A stretch of 64,000 bases of DNA from Flagellimonas sp. MMG031 (GTDB lineage Bacteria > Bacteroidota > Bacteroidia > Flavobacteriales > Flavobacteriaceae), in the NCBI RefSeq assembly GCF_040112705.1, contig NZ_CP157804.1:932501-996500 (forward strand), given 5' to 3'. Under the pieces are notes generated by a model, which made no database searches, was not told where the DNA came from, and saw nothing but the letters and a program-made list of their open reading frames with translations. The position numbers and the translations under genes were made by a program. Below, in pieces: positions 37,377 through 44,701 of the stretch. The stretch's first letter is position 1. Each line of letters begins with the position of its first letter.

Positions 37377-38314
37377 ATTAAAAATTTTGATGATATTGAT
37401 GTATTGTGGTGGACCCTGTGCATCACATCGGCAAAGAGATCGGCACACGACAATATCTTTATTTTCTTTTGGCTTTGGTCCACAGGAATGGAATCGGTAA
37501 CGATCAGTTCTGTTAATTTGGACTCTTGAATGCGCTCATACGCCTTGCCCGAAAGCAATCCATGTGTTGTAACGGCACGTACGCTTTCCGCTCCCCGTTC
37601 CATCATCAGGTCGGCCGCTTTTGTAAGTGTTCCGGCCGTGTCGACCATATCATCTACCAAAACCACGTTTTTACCTTGGACATCGCCAATAAGTTCCATG
37701 TGGGAAATAACATTTGCTTTCGCTCGTTGCTTGTAACAAATCACCACATCACATTCCAAAGCTTTGGAGTAGGCATAGGCCCTTTTGGAACCTCCCATAT
37801 CGGGAGATGCAATACAAAGATTGTCCAAGTGCAACCCTTTTAAATAAGGCAAGAAAAGGGTGGATGCAAATAAATGGTCCACGGGCTTTTCAAAAAATCC
37901 TTGTATCTGGTCCGCATGGAGATCCATGGTGATGATTCTGGTGGCACCGGCGGTCTCCAGCATTTTGGCGACCAATTTGGCCGCAATGGGAACACGCGGT
38001 TTGTCCTTACGGTCTTGTCTTGCCCAACCAAAATAAGGCATAACGGCGGTAATGTGCCTTGCCGAAGCCCTTTTGGCCGCATCGAGCATCAGCAACATTT
38101 CCATCAAGTTTTCGGAACTGGGGTTGGTGGAGCCGATAATAAAAATACGCGCTCCCCTAATGGACTCCTCAAAGGAGGGCTGGAACTCTCCATCGCTGTA
38201 TCTGGAGAATTGAACTTTTCCCAATTCAGCTCCGTAGGAGGCAGCGATTTTGTTGCCCAGCTCAACACTTTGTGTGCAAGCAAATATTTTAGGTTCCGGG
38301 ACTTGATATGCCAT
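37373..38314 (-). CDS. prs: Ribose-phosphate pyrophosphokinase
   Basis: 313 residues. It makes PRPP from ribose 5-phosphate and ATP for nucleotide, histidine and NAD synthesis. The flexible catalytic loop FGWARQDRKDKPRVP, metal-binding MDLHADQIQGFF and the PRPP loop VVLVDDMVDTAGTLTKAA are present. The minus strand reads TAAATTTG (38365-38372) about 50 bases upstream, a likely -7 box. Confidence 0.96.
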   Translation of the reverse strand: MAYQVPEPKIFACTQSVELGNKIAASYGAELGKVQFSRYSDGEFQPSFEESIRGARIFIIGSTNPSSENLMEMLLMLDAAKRASARHITAVMPYFGWARQDRKDKPRVPIAAKLVAKMLETAGATRIITMDLHADQIQGFFEKPVDHLFASTLFLPYLKGLHLDNLCIASPDMGGSKRAYAYSKALECDVVICYKQRAKANVISHMELIGDVQGKNVVLVDDMVDTAGTLTKAADLMMERGAESVRAVTTHGLLSGKAYERIQESKLTELIVTDSIPVDQSQKKIKILSCADLFADVMHRVHHNTSISSKFLM

Positions 38315-38412
38315 TACAATTTCTTGTTAGCTAGCGTTTTAACGTACTTATAAATAAGGAGGTGCAAATTTAAAAATTAAATTGGGTTGCTAAAGGATAA
38401 ATCCAAGTATTT

Positions 38413-38446
38413 TTTGGCGATATATAAAATTATTTTTTTAGCTTTG
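38413..38446 (+). promoter_or_regulatory. Promoter of tRNA-Leu
   Basis: TTTG (38413-38416) and TAGCTTTG (38439-38446) are separated by 22 bases, a full match to the Bacteroidota TTTG-N19-23-TAnnTTTG promoter, 28 bases before the tRNA 5' end. It lies outside the island, so the tRNA kept its chromosomal promoter. Confidence 0.7.
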
Positions 38447-38474
38447 CACTCGCATTTGAAAATGTGGTACCGAT

Positions 38475-38556
38475 GCCTTGGTGGCGGAATTGGTAGACGC
38501 GCTGGATTCAAAATCCAGTTCCTTCGGGAGTGGGGGTTCGATTCCCCCCCAAGGTA
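38475..38556 (+). tRNA. tRNA-Leu (anticodon CAA), integration site of the island
   Basis: 82 bases without encoded CCA. Acceptor stem GCCTTGG/CCAAGGT (G-U first pair), D-arm TGGCGGAATTGGTAGACG, anticodon loop TTCAAAA in CTGGA-TTCAAAA-TCCAG (anticodon CAA, codon UUG), a long class II variable arm TTCCTTCGGGAG, T-arm GGGGG-TTCGATT-CCCCC, and discriminator A. From 38507 to 38557 it is repeated at 53295-53345 with two covarying differences. The 3' half is therefore probably supplied by the integrated element, restoring a functional tRNA. Confidence 0.93.
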
Positions 38557-38567
38557 CAAAAGGGATA

Positions 38568-38596
38568 AGCCGAGATTTACCTCTCGGCTTTTTTAT
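38568..38596 (+). terminator. Terminator downstream of tRNA-Leu, carried by the island
   Basis: AGCCGAGA (38568-38575) pairs with TCTCGGCT (38582-38589) over a six-base loop and is followed by a T-run. It would end the tRNA transcript after integration; the original chromosomal terminator appears to be the one at 53349. Confidence 0.75.
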
Positions 38597-38599
38597 TTT

Positions 38600-38620
38600 G
38601 GTACAACATAGGTACAACAT
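38600..38620. promoter_or_regulatory. Candidate integrase arm-type site, left end
   Basis: Two GGTACAACAT copies at 38600-38609 and 38611-38620, repeated with an 11-base period (one helical turn). The same 24-base block occurs at 53168-53191 near the right end, in the same orientation. It lies 43 bases inside the left core repeat. Confidence 0.55.
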
Positions 38621-38860
38621 TTTAAATTCTTCAACTTTAACATTTTGGTTGTGCTTTTTTGGTATCATTTGACCCTATTTCTTGCACTTGTTCAAGTTAT
38701 ACCCAACTCCATCCATGTATTTTAGAGCTTTCAGTCATTAAGACTGGGGGTACCGATCCAACTTCAAAGAGAGCAGAAAGCTACCCTATAAAACGGCTGA
38801 TAGTCAATATCGATGATGCAGCTCGAAATACTTTGCCGTAGAAAATGATTTTTATGCCCC

Positions 38861-39410
38861 AAAATTTTGATGATTTGATGACAGATTGATATTAGCCCAG
38901 CGTTTATAAGGGTTTAGGCTGTCATCACTTTGTCATCATACTGTCATCAAAATAAAAAATGATGACAGGGACGTTGAAGAAAAAAACAAAAACGATGAAA
39001 CGATGACAAAATGATGACGGGTGAATAATCAGTATTTATAGGGTCTCCGAGAGGTTTGTCATCAAATCATCAAAATTTCGTTGGAAACGGAACGCAGAGC
39101 GAAAGGAACAAATAAATCAAAAGATAAAGCACCCCAAACGACAGGTGTACGGCTATTTGTCCCGACCGCTCTTTGGGGTAAGCCCATGGGAAATGGATTT
39201 TGCAAAGAAAGAAGAATAATACCTACCTAGTTACCTAAAGTAGGATATAGTCAATGGTCATGGGGCAAAACCTTAGGTAGGATATATAACATTCATCTTA
39301 CCTAGAGGTTACCTAACCTACCTAAAGGGTAAGATAGGTAAGTTGAAAAAACATCTGACCTAGCTTAAAAACCCTCGTCATCATTGGGATAGGTAGGAAG
39401 GTAGGAGAAA
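38861..39410. other. Repeat-rich, origin-like region of the island
   Basis: Within the ~900-base gap 38640-39543 three structures occur. First, a perfect 22-base inverted repeat (38862-38883 and 39057-39078; halves begin AAATTTTGATGATTTGATGA and TGTCATCAAATCATCAAAAT). Second, eight copies of TGTCATC/GATGACA (exact TGATGACA/TGTCATCA or one base off) lie in or between these arms. Third, a separate family of ACCTAC/GTAGGT repeats lies at 39221-39406. Such iteron-like clusters are typical of replication origins or partition/transfer sites. It lies next to the primase-helicase gene. The first ~220 bases (38640-38860) show nothing recognisable. Confidence 0.5.
39025..39219 (+). pseudogene. Possible 3' remnant of an unrecognised gene
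   Basis: A 64-codon open stretch with no start codon except one near its end, closing at TAA 39217-39219. The translated end is protein-like rather than random (KHPKRQVYGYLSRPLFGV then SPWEMDFAKKEE). It looks like the C-terminal part of a gene whose 5' part has been lost or replaced by the GATGACA repeats. I do not recognise the family. Confidence 0.3.
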
Positions 39411-39543
39411 TAACAAAACTTGAGACAATGAGAGAAAAAATAGAAACGCCATGGACTGCGAAAAAGCTCGCAACATTGACATCGTTTCCACGCTGCCAAG
39501 TTGAGACACTTTCCAGTTCGGAATACGGAAAAAGACTAAGGTA

Positions 39544-42531
39544 TTACAGCAAACGTTCTTCCAAAGCATTTTTCCATTTATAGAAGCCTCTTCCATCTTC
39601 GCTATAGTCATGAATTATCCTACTGAAATTTTCTTTTTTGGTTTCCAAAAAAGATTGGCGCCCATTATTACGGATCCAATTCAATTTCTGGTTGATTCGT
39701 TCCAATTCTACTTTGAAAAGAGAATGTTCTTTTGGAAGATGCCACACATAGGTGGCCTCTTTGGTATTCAGTGTTTCCAGAATAATGTGATGTTTTTGTT
39801 CTCCCTCTACTAGGAAAACGAATGAAAATGGATTTAAAACAAATCTGATTTTCAGTTTTTCATACTGATGCTGTTTTGATAAATATAATAACTGCCTATA
39901 GTGGACATAATTGCTGTTTTTCAATAGGCTTTCCAACAGATTATCAGCTGAGCCAAAGAATGATCCTATTGTTCTAGGCACCTCTTCAGTATCTTCATCC
40001 TTTCCAAGTTTTACACTCTTAATAAAATGTTGTTCAATAAACTGAAATTTTACACTATCCACTATTTCTTTATTGATACGGTCAATATCATCCGAGGTGG
40101 CCAATTGCGAAACAACCGCAGCATCATTAAATCCTATATGGATACGGACCGTAATGAATTTGGAGTTTAAAACCCTAGTGAAATATGGTTTCAATACCTC
40201 AAACTCAGGTTGCATTTCTTCATTCTCGATTTCAAATTCAAATGAAGTTCCATTTGGGGATTTATATGAAAAACTGACCATTCCGTAATGAAAATCCAAA
40301 TTGTTGATAGCAACTTTAATGACCTTGTCGATATCGTTTAGTCTCGGTCCATTATCAATGTCTTCTTTTAAATCCTCAAACAGCGTTGCTTGTCGGTCAA
40401 GATTTCTATAGTAGGTGTTCCTTTTTAAAAAGAGCTTATCCAGATACGGGATTTGCTTATCCCGATAATCATAAATAACGGGTGTTAATTCAGAACGTTG
40501 TACCCTTCCGATATATTGGATTAGTTTGCCCTTAAAGGCAAACGGATATACCAAGAACAAGCAGGAGATGGTTTGGATATCCACCCCTTCCCCAAAAAAT
40601 TGCCCGGTAGTGATAATAGCTTGAAAGTTGCCTTGTTCGATATTTTTCCATTTCATCGAACGTGAGGTTGCGTTATCATCGCCTGAAATTGGAATAATCT
40701 CAAATTGATTTTTAAGATATTGATGAAGGGTTTGAATATGCTCTTTTCGCTCCGTAATGATTACTGCCTTTCTACCCTTTTTCAATTCATTTCCAACATC
40801 GTTTAAGATGAGTTTATTCCTTTCGGAATCGTGGACCAATATTTTGGAAAGGGTTTCAAAATGGTCAGTTTTTGGGTTAAAGGGAACGTTGAGATTGGTT
40901 TCGCGAATTACAACCCTTGCTTTTTTGTATTGTTCAATTTGTTGGGGCTTTATTTCAGAAATAATGTTTCCCAAATACACAAAAATTAATTTTTCATCAT
41001 TGCTTTTACGGAAGGGGGTTGCCGTTAACCCATATTGATAATACGGAGAGAGTTGATGCACGACCTCACGAAAGGATTTAGCCGGAATATGATGGCATTC
41101 GTCTATGATTATGGCGCCAAAAGCAGATGCTAATTTTTGTGCATCATTTTCGTTGGATAGTTTCTTTGCCAACGTTTGGATCAATGCCACTGTTACCTTT
41201 TTGCCAATCTTCATTTTGCCTTGACCAATTTTGCCGATTTCCCTTTTTGGAATTCCAAAGAAAGTTTCAATTCTATCCATCCACTGCTCGGCGATCTGTT
41301 TTCTATGGGTAAGGATTAATGCAGGTTGTTGCTTTTGTTCAATGATTTTTAGTCCTATTATTGTTTTTCCCGATCCTGGTGGGGCTACAATAATTCCGAA
41401 ATCCTTTTTTTTAGCTGTTTCTACCGGGTGGAATTGGTGTTTTAGCAGCTGAATTGAGGACTTCAACTCAATATTGTTCAACTGTTTTCTTTGGTCTATA
41501 AATTCATAATCAATGTGCTTTTGCTTACAGAACCGAACCAAGCTCCCTATAAAACCTCTCGGGATTTCAATTGTATTTTCGGTTTCATCAATAAGTTTAA
41601 AATAGCGCTCCGTCTTCCAAGTACTTCTTCCGGTGTTCTTTTTAACCGCATAATCAGCATTAAAAAAGTTCAAACGCTCTTTTAAAAAATCAACTATTGG
41701 TGGGATTAGGCCATTTCGATTAATCACGATACTGTTTCTTAAACTAATCTTCAATTTCCCGGTATTGACATTATGGCTTTTAGAAAAAACCTTTGTGACT
41801 ACGCTTTCCTTGGATAATTCTTCTAAAACCCTATCCAAATGAATGATCGAAACCCTTTTGATGCTTTTTAAAAATTGCCATTGATTTTGAAAGGGAGTAA
41901 AAGTCCGCAGGTCAATAAAACAGGAATTGCCCTTTTGTAAAGCTTCTCCTTGAAGCGGGAGGGCAATCAGGTTTCCAAACCCTTTTCCTGACAAATAATC
42001 TTGGTTTGGAAATAGCCTGTCGAAACTAGTGTTTTTGTCAAATTTGGAAAAAACACCTGCTTGCTCGAAAAGCTTCAATAAAACCTTTCTGCTTTTTATG
42101 GCCGGGTATGGCTGTTCAAAGAATATCCATACGTGTCCACCATTTCCTGAACGCGAACGTTCCAAATATGCAGGAATCCCATTTTCCTTACAAACAGTTA
42201 TAGCTTTAACGGACTGCTCTTTCCAGTCTTTTTTATCAAAATCGGCCACGATAAACCAAGAGGTGTTATCGGTCAAAAGTGGATAAACACCAATAAATTT
42301 GACGCCTTTTATATGTTTTGTTAGTTGATGGCCATCTAATTTTAAATAGGTCTTGTCCTTATAATTGTTGAATGTTCCTCCTTTTTGTTTGTGTAGGCGG
42401 TACATATAGGGGTCATAATGATAAGCTGGCATATAACCACTTTTATCACCCTTTTCCCATCGTATAGCAAAGACATCGTCACGCCCTTTGAAAAAGGTTT
42501 TCAGTAACTGTATTTGCTTTTCAATATTCAT
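39544..42531 (-). CDS. AEP primase-SF2 helicase fusion (TOTE conflict-system type)
   Basis: 995 residues. Residues ~1-240 match the archaeo-eukaryotic primase domain annotated for TOTE systems: ADFDKKDW (metal-binding D-x-D, 97-99), SGNGGHVWIFFEQP (His133) and a conserved FPNQDYLSGKGFGNLIALPLQG-type region. An SF2 helicase follows: Walker A VAPPGSGKT (~383-391), IIDECHHI (~476), GLTATPF and QYIGRVQR. The last ~240 residues are not recognised and may hold a further enzymatic or DNA-binding domain. It could make primers, replicate the element, or act in antiphage defence. It is transcribed alone, between the origin-like region and the AbiE operon. Confidence 0.75.
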   Translation of the reverse strand: MNIEKQIQLLKTFFKGRDDVFAIRWEKGDKSGYMPAYHYDPYMYRLHKQKGGTFNNYKDKTYLKLDGHQLTKHIKGVKFIGVYPLLTDNTSWFIVADFDKKDWKEQSVKAITVCKENGIPAYLERSRSGNGGHVWIFFEQPYPAIKSRKVLLKLFEQAGVFSKFDKNTSFDRLFPNQDYLSGKGFGNLIALPLQGEALQKGNSCFIDLRTFTPFQNQWQFLKSIKRVSIIHLDRVLEELSKESVVTKVFSKSHNVNTGKLKISLRNSIVINRNGLIPPIVDFLKERLNFFNADYAVKKNTGRSTWKTERYFKLIDETENTIEIPRGFIGSLVRFCKQKHIDYEFIDQRKQLNNIELKSSIQLLKHQFHPVETAKKKDFGIIVAPPGSGKTIIGLKIIEQKQQPALILTHRKQIAEQWMDRIETFFGIPKREIGKIGQGKMKIGKKVTVALIQTLAKKLSNENDAQKLASAFGAIIIDECHHIPAKSFREVVHQLSPYYQYGLTATPFRKSNDEKLIFVYLGNIISEIKPQQIEQYKKARVVIRETNLNVPFNPKTDHFETLSKILVHDSERNKLILNDVGNELKKGRKAVIITERKEHIQTLHQYLKNQFEIIPISGDDNATSRSMKWKNIEQGNFQAIITTGQFFGEGVDIQTISCLFLVYPFAFKGKLIQYIGRVQRSELTPVIYDYRDKQIPYLDKLFLKRNTYYRNLDRQATLFEDLKEDIDNGPRLNDIDKVIKVAINNLDFHYGMVSFSYKSPNGTSFEFEIENEEMQPEFEVLKPYFTRVLNSKFITVRIHIGFNDAAVVSQLATSDDIDRINKEIVDSVKFQFIEQHFIKSVKLGKDEDTEEVPRTIGSFFGSADNLLESLLKNSNYVHYRQLLYLSKQHQYEKLKIRFVLNPFSFVFLVEGEQKHHIILETLNTKEATYVWHLPKEHSLFKVELERINQKLNWIRNNGRQSFLETKKENFSRIIHDYSEDGRGFYKWKNALEERLL

Positions 42532-42596
42532 GAGAAGATATTTATATTTCTTTTTTGATGCATTGCCTTATAATTTCATTTTGGCGAATAGTTCAA

Positions 42597-43490
42597 TCAA
42601 TCCAATACGTTCTTCAATGAGGTAACAAAACTTTCATGCTTTTTAAGGTTCCTGTTTTTAAGATTGATAAGATTCTGTAGTTTCCATTGCACGGCAGGAA
42701 AACGTTCAAAATCATAAATATCCCAATTGGGAGTTCCTTGGCCAAAACCCAATAAGAACTCCTTGTCTTCAGCTGTTAGGTTTTGATGGATTTCTTTTAT
42801 CAATTCCTTCCTGATTTTTTCAAAATCCCCATAGGTAAAAGGTTCCGGACTCATACCTTCAAATTGGTTGAGCAAGGTTTTCCTTTGGTCGATAAAATTG
42901 GGATGCAACATTTCGTGAAGGGGGCGGTTACTGCTCAAAAGGAACAATAGGAACCCCTTTTTGATTTCGTCAGTAAATCCTTCGTTTTCCATCATATATT
43001 TTACATCGAACAAATCCCTGGGATGTTGTCGGTCCAATGCAGCGCATATTTTTCCACCATACAATTGACCTAAAGGAACTACCGGTACGGCGCAGAAAGC
43101 ATCAAACTCCTCTTGGGTTTTTTCGCATAGCGGCAATGTTACCGTTTCACCCATGACACCCCTATTGATTTGGTTAACTTCCAATTTTATCTGTGCGTTT
43201 ACAGTGGTGATCTGAAGTTTTAATGTCTCCTTTTTTAGGGTGATTGTAGCTTCCGGTAAAATTTTTTCGAGTTTTGTTTTTATATGGTCAAGACCATTAA
43301 TAATGTTCTTAAAGGATGTCTTTCTATCCTCTATGGGGATGTAGGTCAAATCAATATCTACCGACAATCTGGGCATGTCCCTTACAAACAGATTGATGGC
43401 CGTACCACCGTGCAGTGCGAAATCCGGTTCCTTTGCTACCTCCGGTAACACCTGTAACAATAGGGAAACCTGTTGCTTGTAATTATTCAT
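42597..43490 (-). CDS. abiEii: AbiEii/AbiGii-type nucleotidyltransferase toxin
   Basis: 297 residues from ATG 43490 (MNNYKQQVSL); the frame is open 18 codons more but those fall inside the antitoxin gene. The nucleotidyltransferase motif LHGGTAINLF...SVDIDLTY (GGT 28-30, DID 45-47) and the downstream GGKICAALDRQHPRDLFDV motif match AbiEii. In type IV toxin-antitoxin systems this toxin modifies RNA substrates (tRNA in studied relatives) and causes reversible growth arrest that limits phage spread. It overlaps the antitoxin stop by 8 bases. Confidence 0.88.
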   Translation of the reverse strand: MNNYKQQVSLLLQVLPEVAKEPDFALHGGTAINLFVRDMPRLSVDIDLTYIPIEDRKTSFKNIINGLDHIKTKLEKILPEATITLKKETLKLQITTVNAQIKLEVNQINRGVMGETVTLPLCEKTQEEFDAFCAVPVVPLGQLYGGKICAALDRQHPRDLFDVKYMMENEGFTDEIKKGFLLFLLSSNRPLHEMLHPNFIDQRKTLLNQFEGMSPEPFTYGDFEKIRKELIKEIHQNLTAEDKEFLLGFGQGTPNWDIYDFERFPAVQWKLQNLINLKNRNLKKHESFVTSLKNVLD

Positions 43491-44247
43491 AATTTTCCAA
43501 TGCTTTAGGGACCGTGATACGGTATTTGGATATATAAACACCATCTTTTACCAAGGAGCGTTTTCCTTTTCCAAGATCGATTTTTTCCAAGTTGGTGTAT
43601 TTAAACCAATCGTGCCCTGCCTTTTCTGCCATGTACAGAAAAAGTCGTTTCACCTTTACGGAAGTGCAGGCCTCCAAAAGTTCCTGTACCTGCTTTGGCC
43701 TTAGGTTGTTCAATCCTTCCATTATTTCATAGCACTCGACCAGTTCTTGTTTCTTGGGTATTAGATACAGACACTCCATTAAGGCCCTTGCTGGATTCGA
43801 CACCGACAAATTGAAAGTCCCTTGCTCCAAAGTTTGTAGTCCTAGATTGGAAGGAAGGAAGGAGGAACTATAGTAGTCCACTTTTAACCCCCAGTTGTAT
43901 TTTGAAAACCAAGCGGGCAATTTTTCTTCGCTTCCCCCGAACAACGTTATTTGTTTTGTGGATAGTTCCAGATAATGGACTTTTCCCAATAAGGATAAGG
44001 CGGTCTTACCTCCCGGATGGATAGTTAGGTTAGCTTGTTCTTGCAACGCAAATAATGCTCCTTGATAGGTAGGCTTATCACCCATTCTCATCCAAGCTCC
44101 GGAACCAATGGAATATATCCAACGGCTCTTTTTATATCGATTGAGCAATTGTGTGGAGAATCCATTTTCCGTTAACCATGAGCTTAAATAGACAACTCCC
44201 GGAGGCTGTGAATTAAGAAAACGGTTTATTTTTTGTTCTTTTTCCAA
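43483..44247 (-). CDS. abiEi: AbiEi-family antitoxin/transcriptional repressor
   Basis: 254 residues. An N-terminal winged-helix domain (residues ~1-75, ...LTENGFSTQLLNRYKKSRWIYSIGSGAWMR) is followed by the AbiEi C-terminal domain (NLTIHPGGKTALSLLGKVHYL, then NPARALMECLYLIP). Known AbiEi proteins repress their own operon and neutralise AbiEii without a stable complex. It is the first gene of the pair, behind the inverted repeats at 44276-44341. Confidence 0.85.
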   Translation of the reverse strand: MEKEQKINRFLNSQPPGVVYLSSWLTENGFSTQLLNRYKKSRWIYSIGSGAWMRMGDKPTYQGALFALQEQANLTIHPGGKTALSLLGKVHYLELSTKQITLFGGSEEKLPAWFSKYNWGLKVDYYSSSFLPSNLGLQTLEQGTFNLSVSNPARALMECLYLIPKKQELVECYEIMEGLNNLRPKQVQELLEACTSVKVKRLFLYMAEKAGHDWFKYTNLEKIDLGKGKRSLVKDGVYISKYRITVPKALENYE

Positions 44248-44275
44248 ACTAAAAGTTTTGATATTAAATCTTTTT

Positions 44276-44341
44276 TAAACCATAAAAAGGCCACATGGTT
44301 TATAATCATTCAAATATACAAACTAATAATTTGTGTATTTG
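44276..44341 (-). promoter_or_regulatory. AbiE promoter with two inverted-repeat operators
   Basis: Inverted repeat 1: CAAATATACAAA (44311-44322) and TTTGTGTATTTG (44330-44341), one mismatch over 12 bases. It contains the minus-strand -7 box TATATTTG. Inverted repeat 2: TAAACCAT (44276-44283) and ATGGTTTA (44295-44302). They lie 29-94 bases upstream of the abiEi ATG. Two inverted repeats at this place fit the known AbiEi negative autoregulation. Confidence 0.6.
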
Positions 44342-44701
44342 TATTTTTTTAAACTTTCATGTTTCCAAAAAGTGTCTATAAAAATGTATGGTAATGGATA
44401 AAGTATTCATGCAATATATCCGAAAGTTAAATGTTGTAAAACATTTCTCAGAAAGGTGACGGCCAACATTTTTTCAATGTTTACTTGTTCGATTTCATTG
44501 CCGCCCCAAAATTTTGGCTTCGATTTGGGCCGTGCTCAAATTGGAACGAAAGAACGGGAAAAAACGCTATAGATAAAGTTCGGCAACGAATTCAAGATGT
44601 GTCATTGTCATGACAATCATGCTTTTGCTCCCGGAGGGTCGCAAAAGAAAGACCGCAGTTCGTGATATTTTATCTTTTAAATTGAATAAGATTAAAGATT
44701 C
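44342..44701. other. Non-coding gap with palindromes (possible nick or operator site)
   Basis: No credible gene. It contains the perfect 14-base palindrome ATTGTCATGACAAT (44604-44617) and, just after it, CTTTTGC (44622-44628) pairing with GCAAAAG (44641-44647) around TCCCGGAGGGTC. The hairpin lacks a T-run, so it is not a normal terminator. A plus-strand open stretch starting at 44610 mostly shadows the permease gene. Confidence 0.4.

Noticed and set aside
39381..39611. 76-codon minus-strand frame and a 51-codon plus-strand frame (39428-39583)
   Set aside because: Both overlap the end of the primase-helicase gene; neither shows a recognisable domain.
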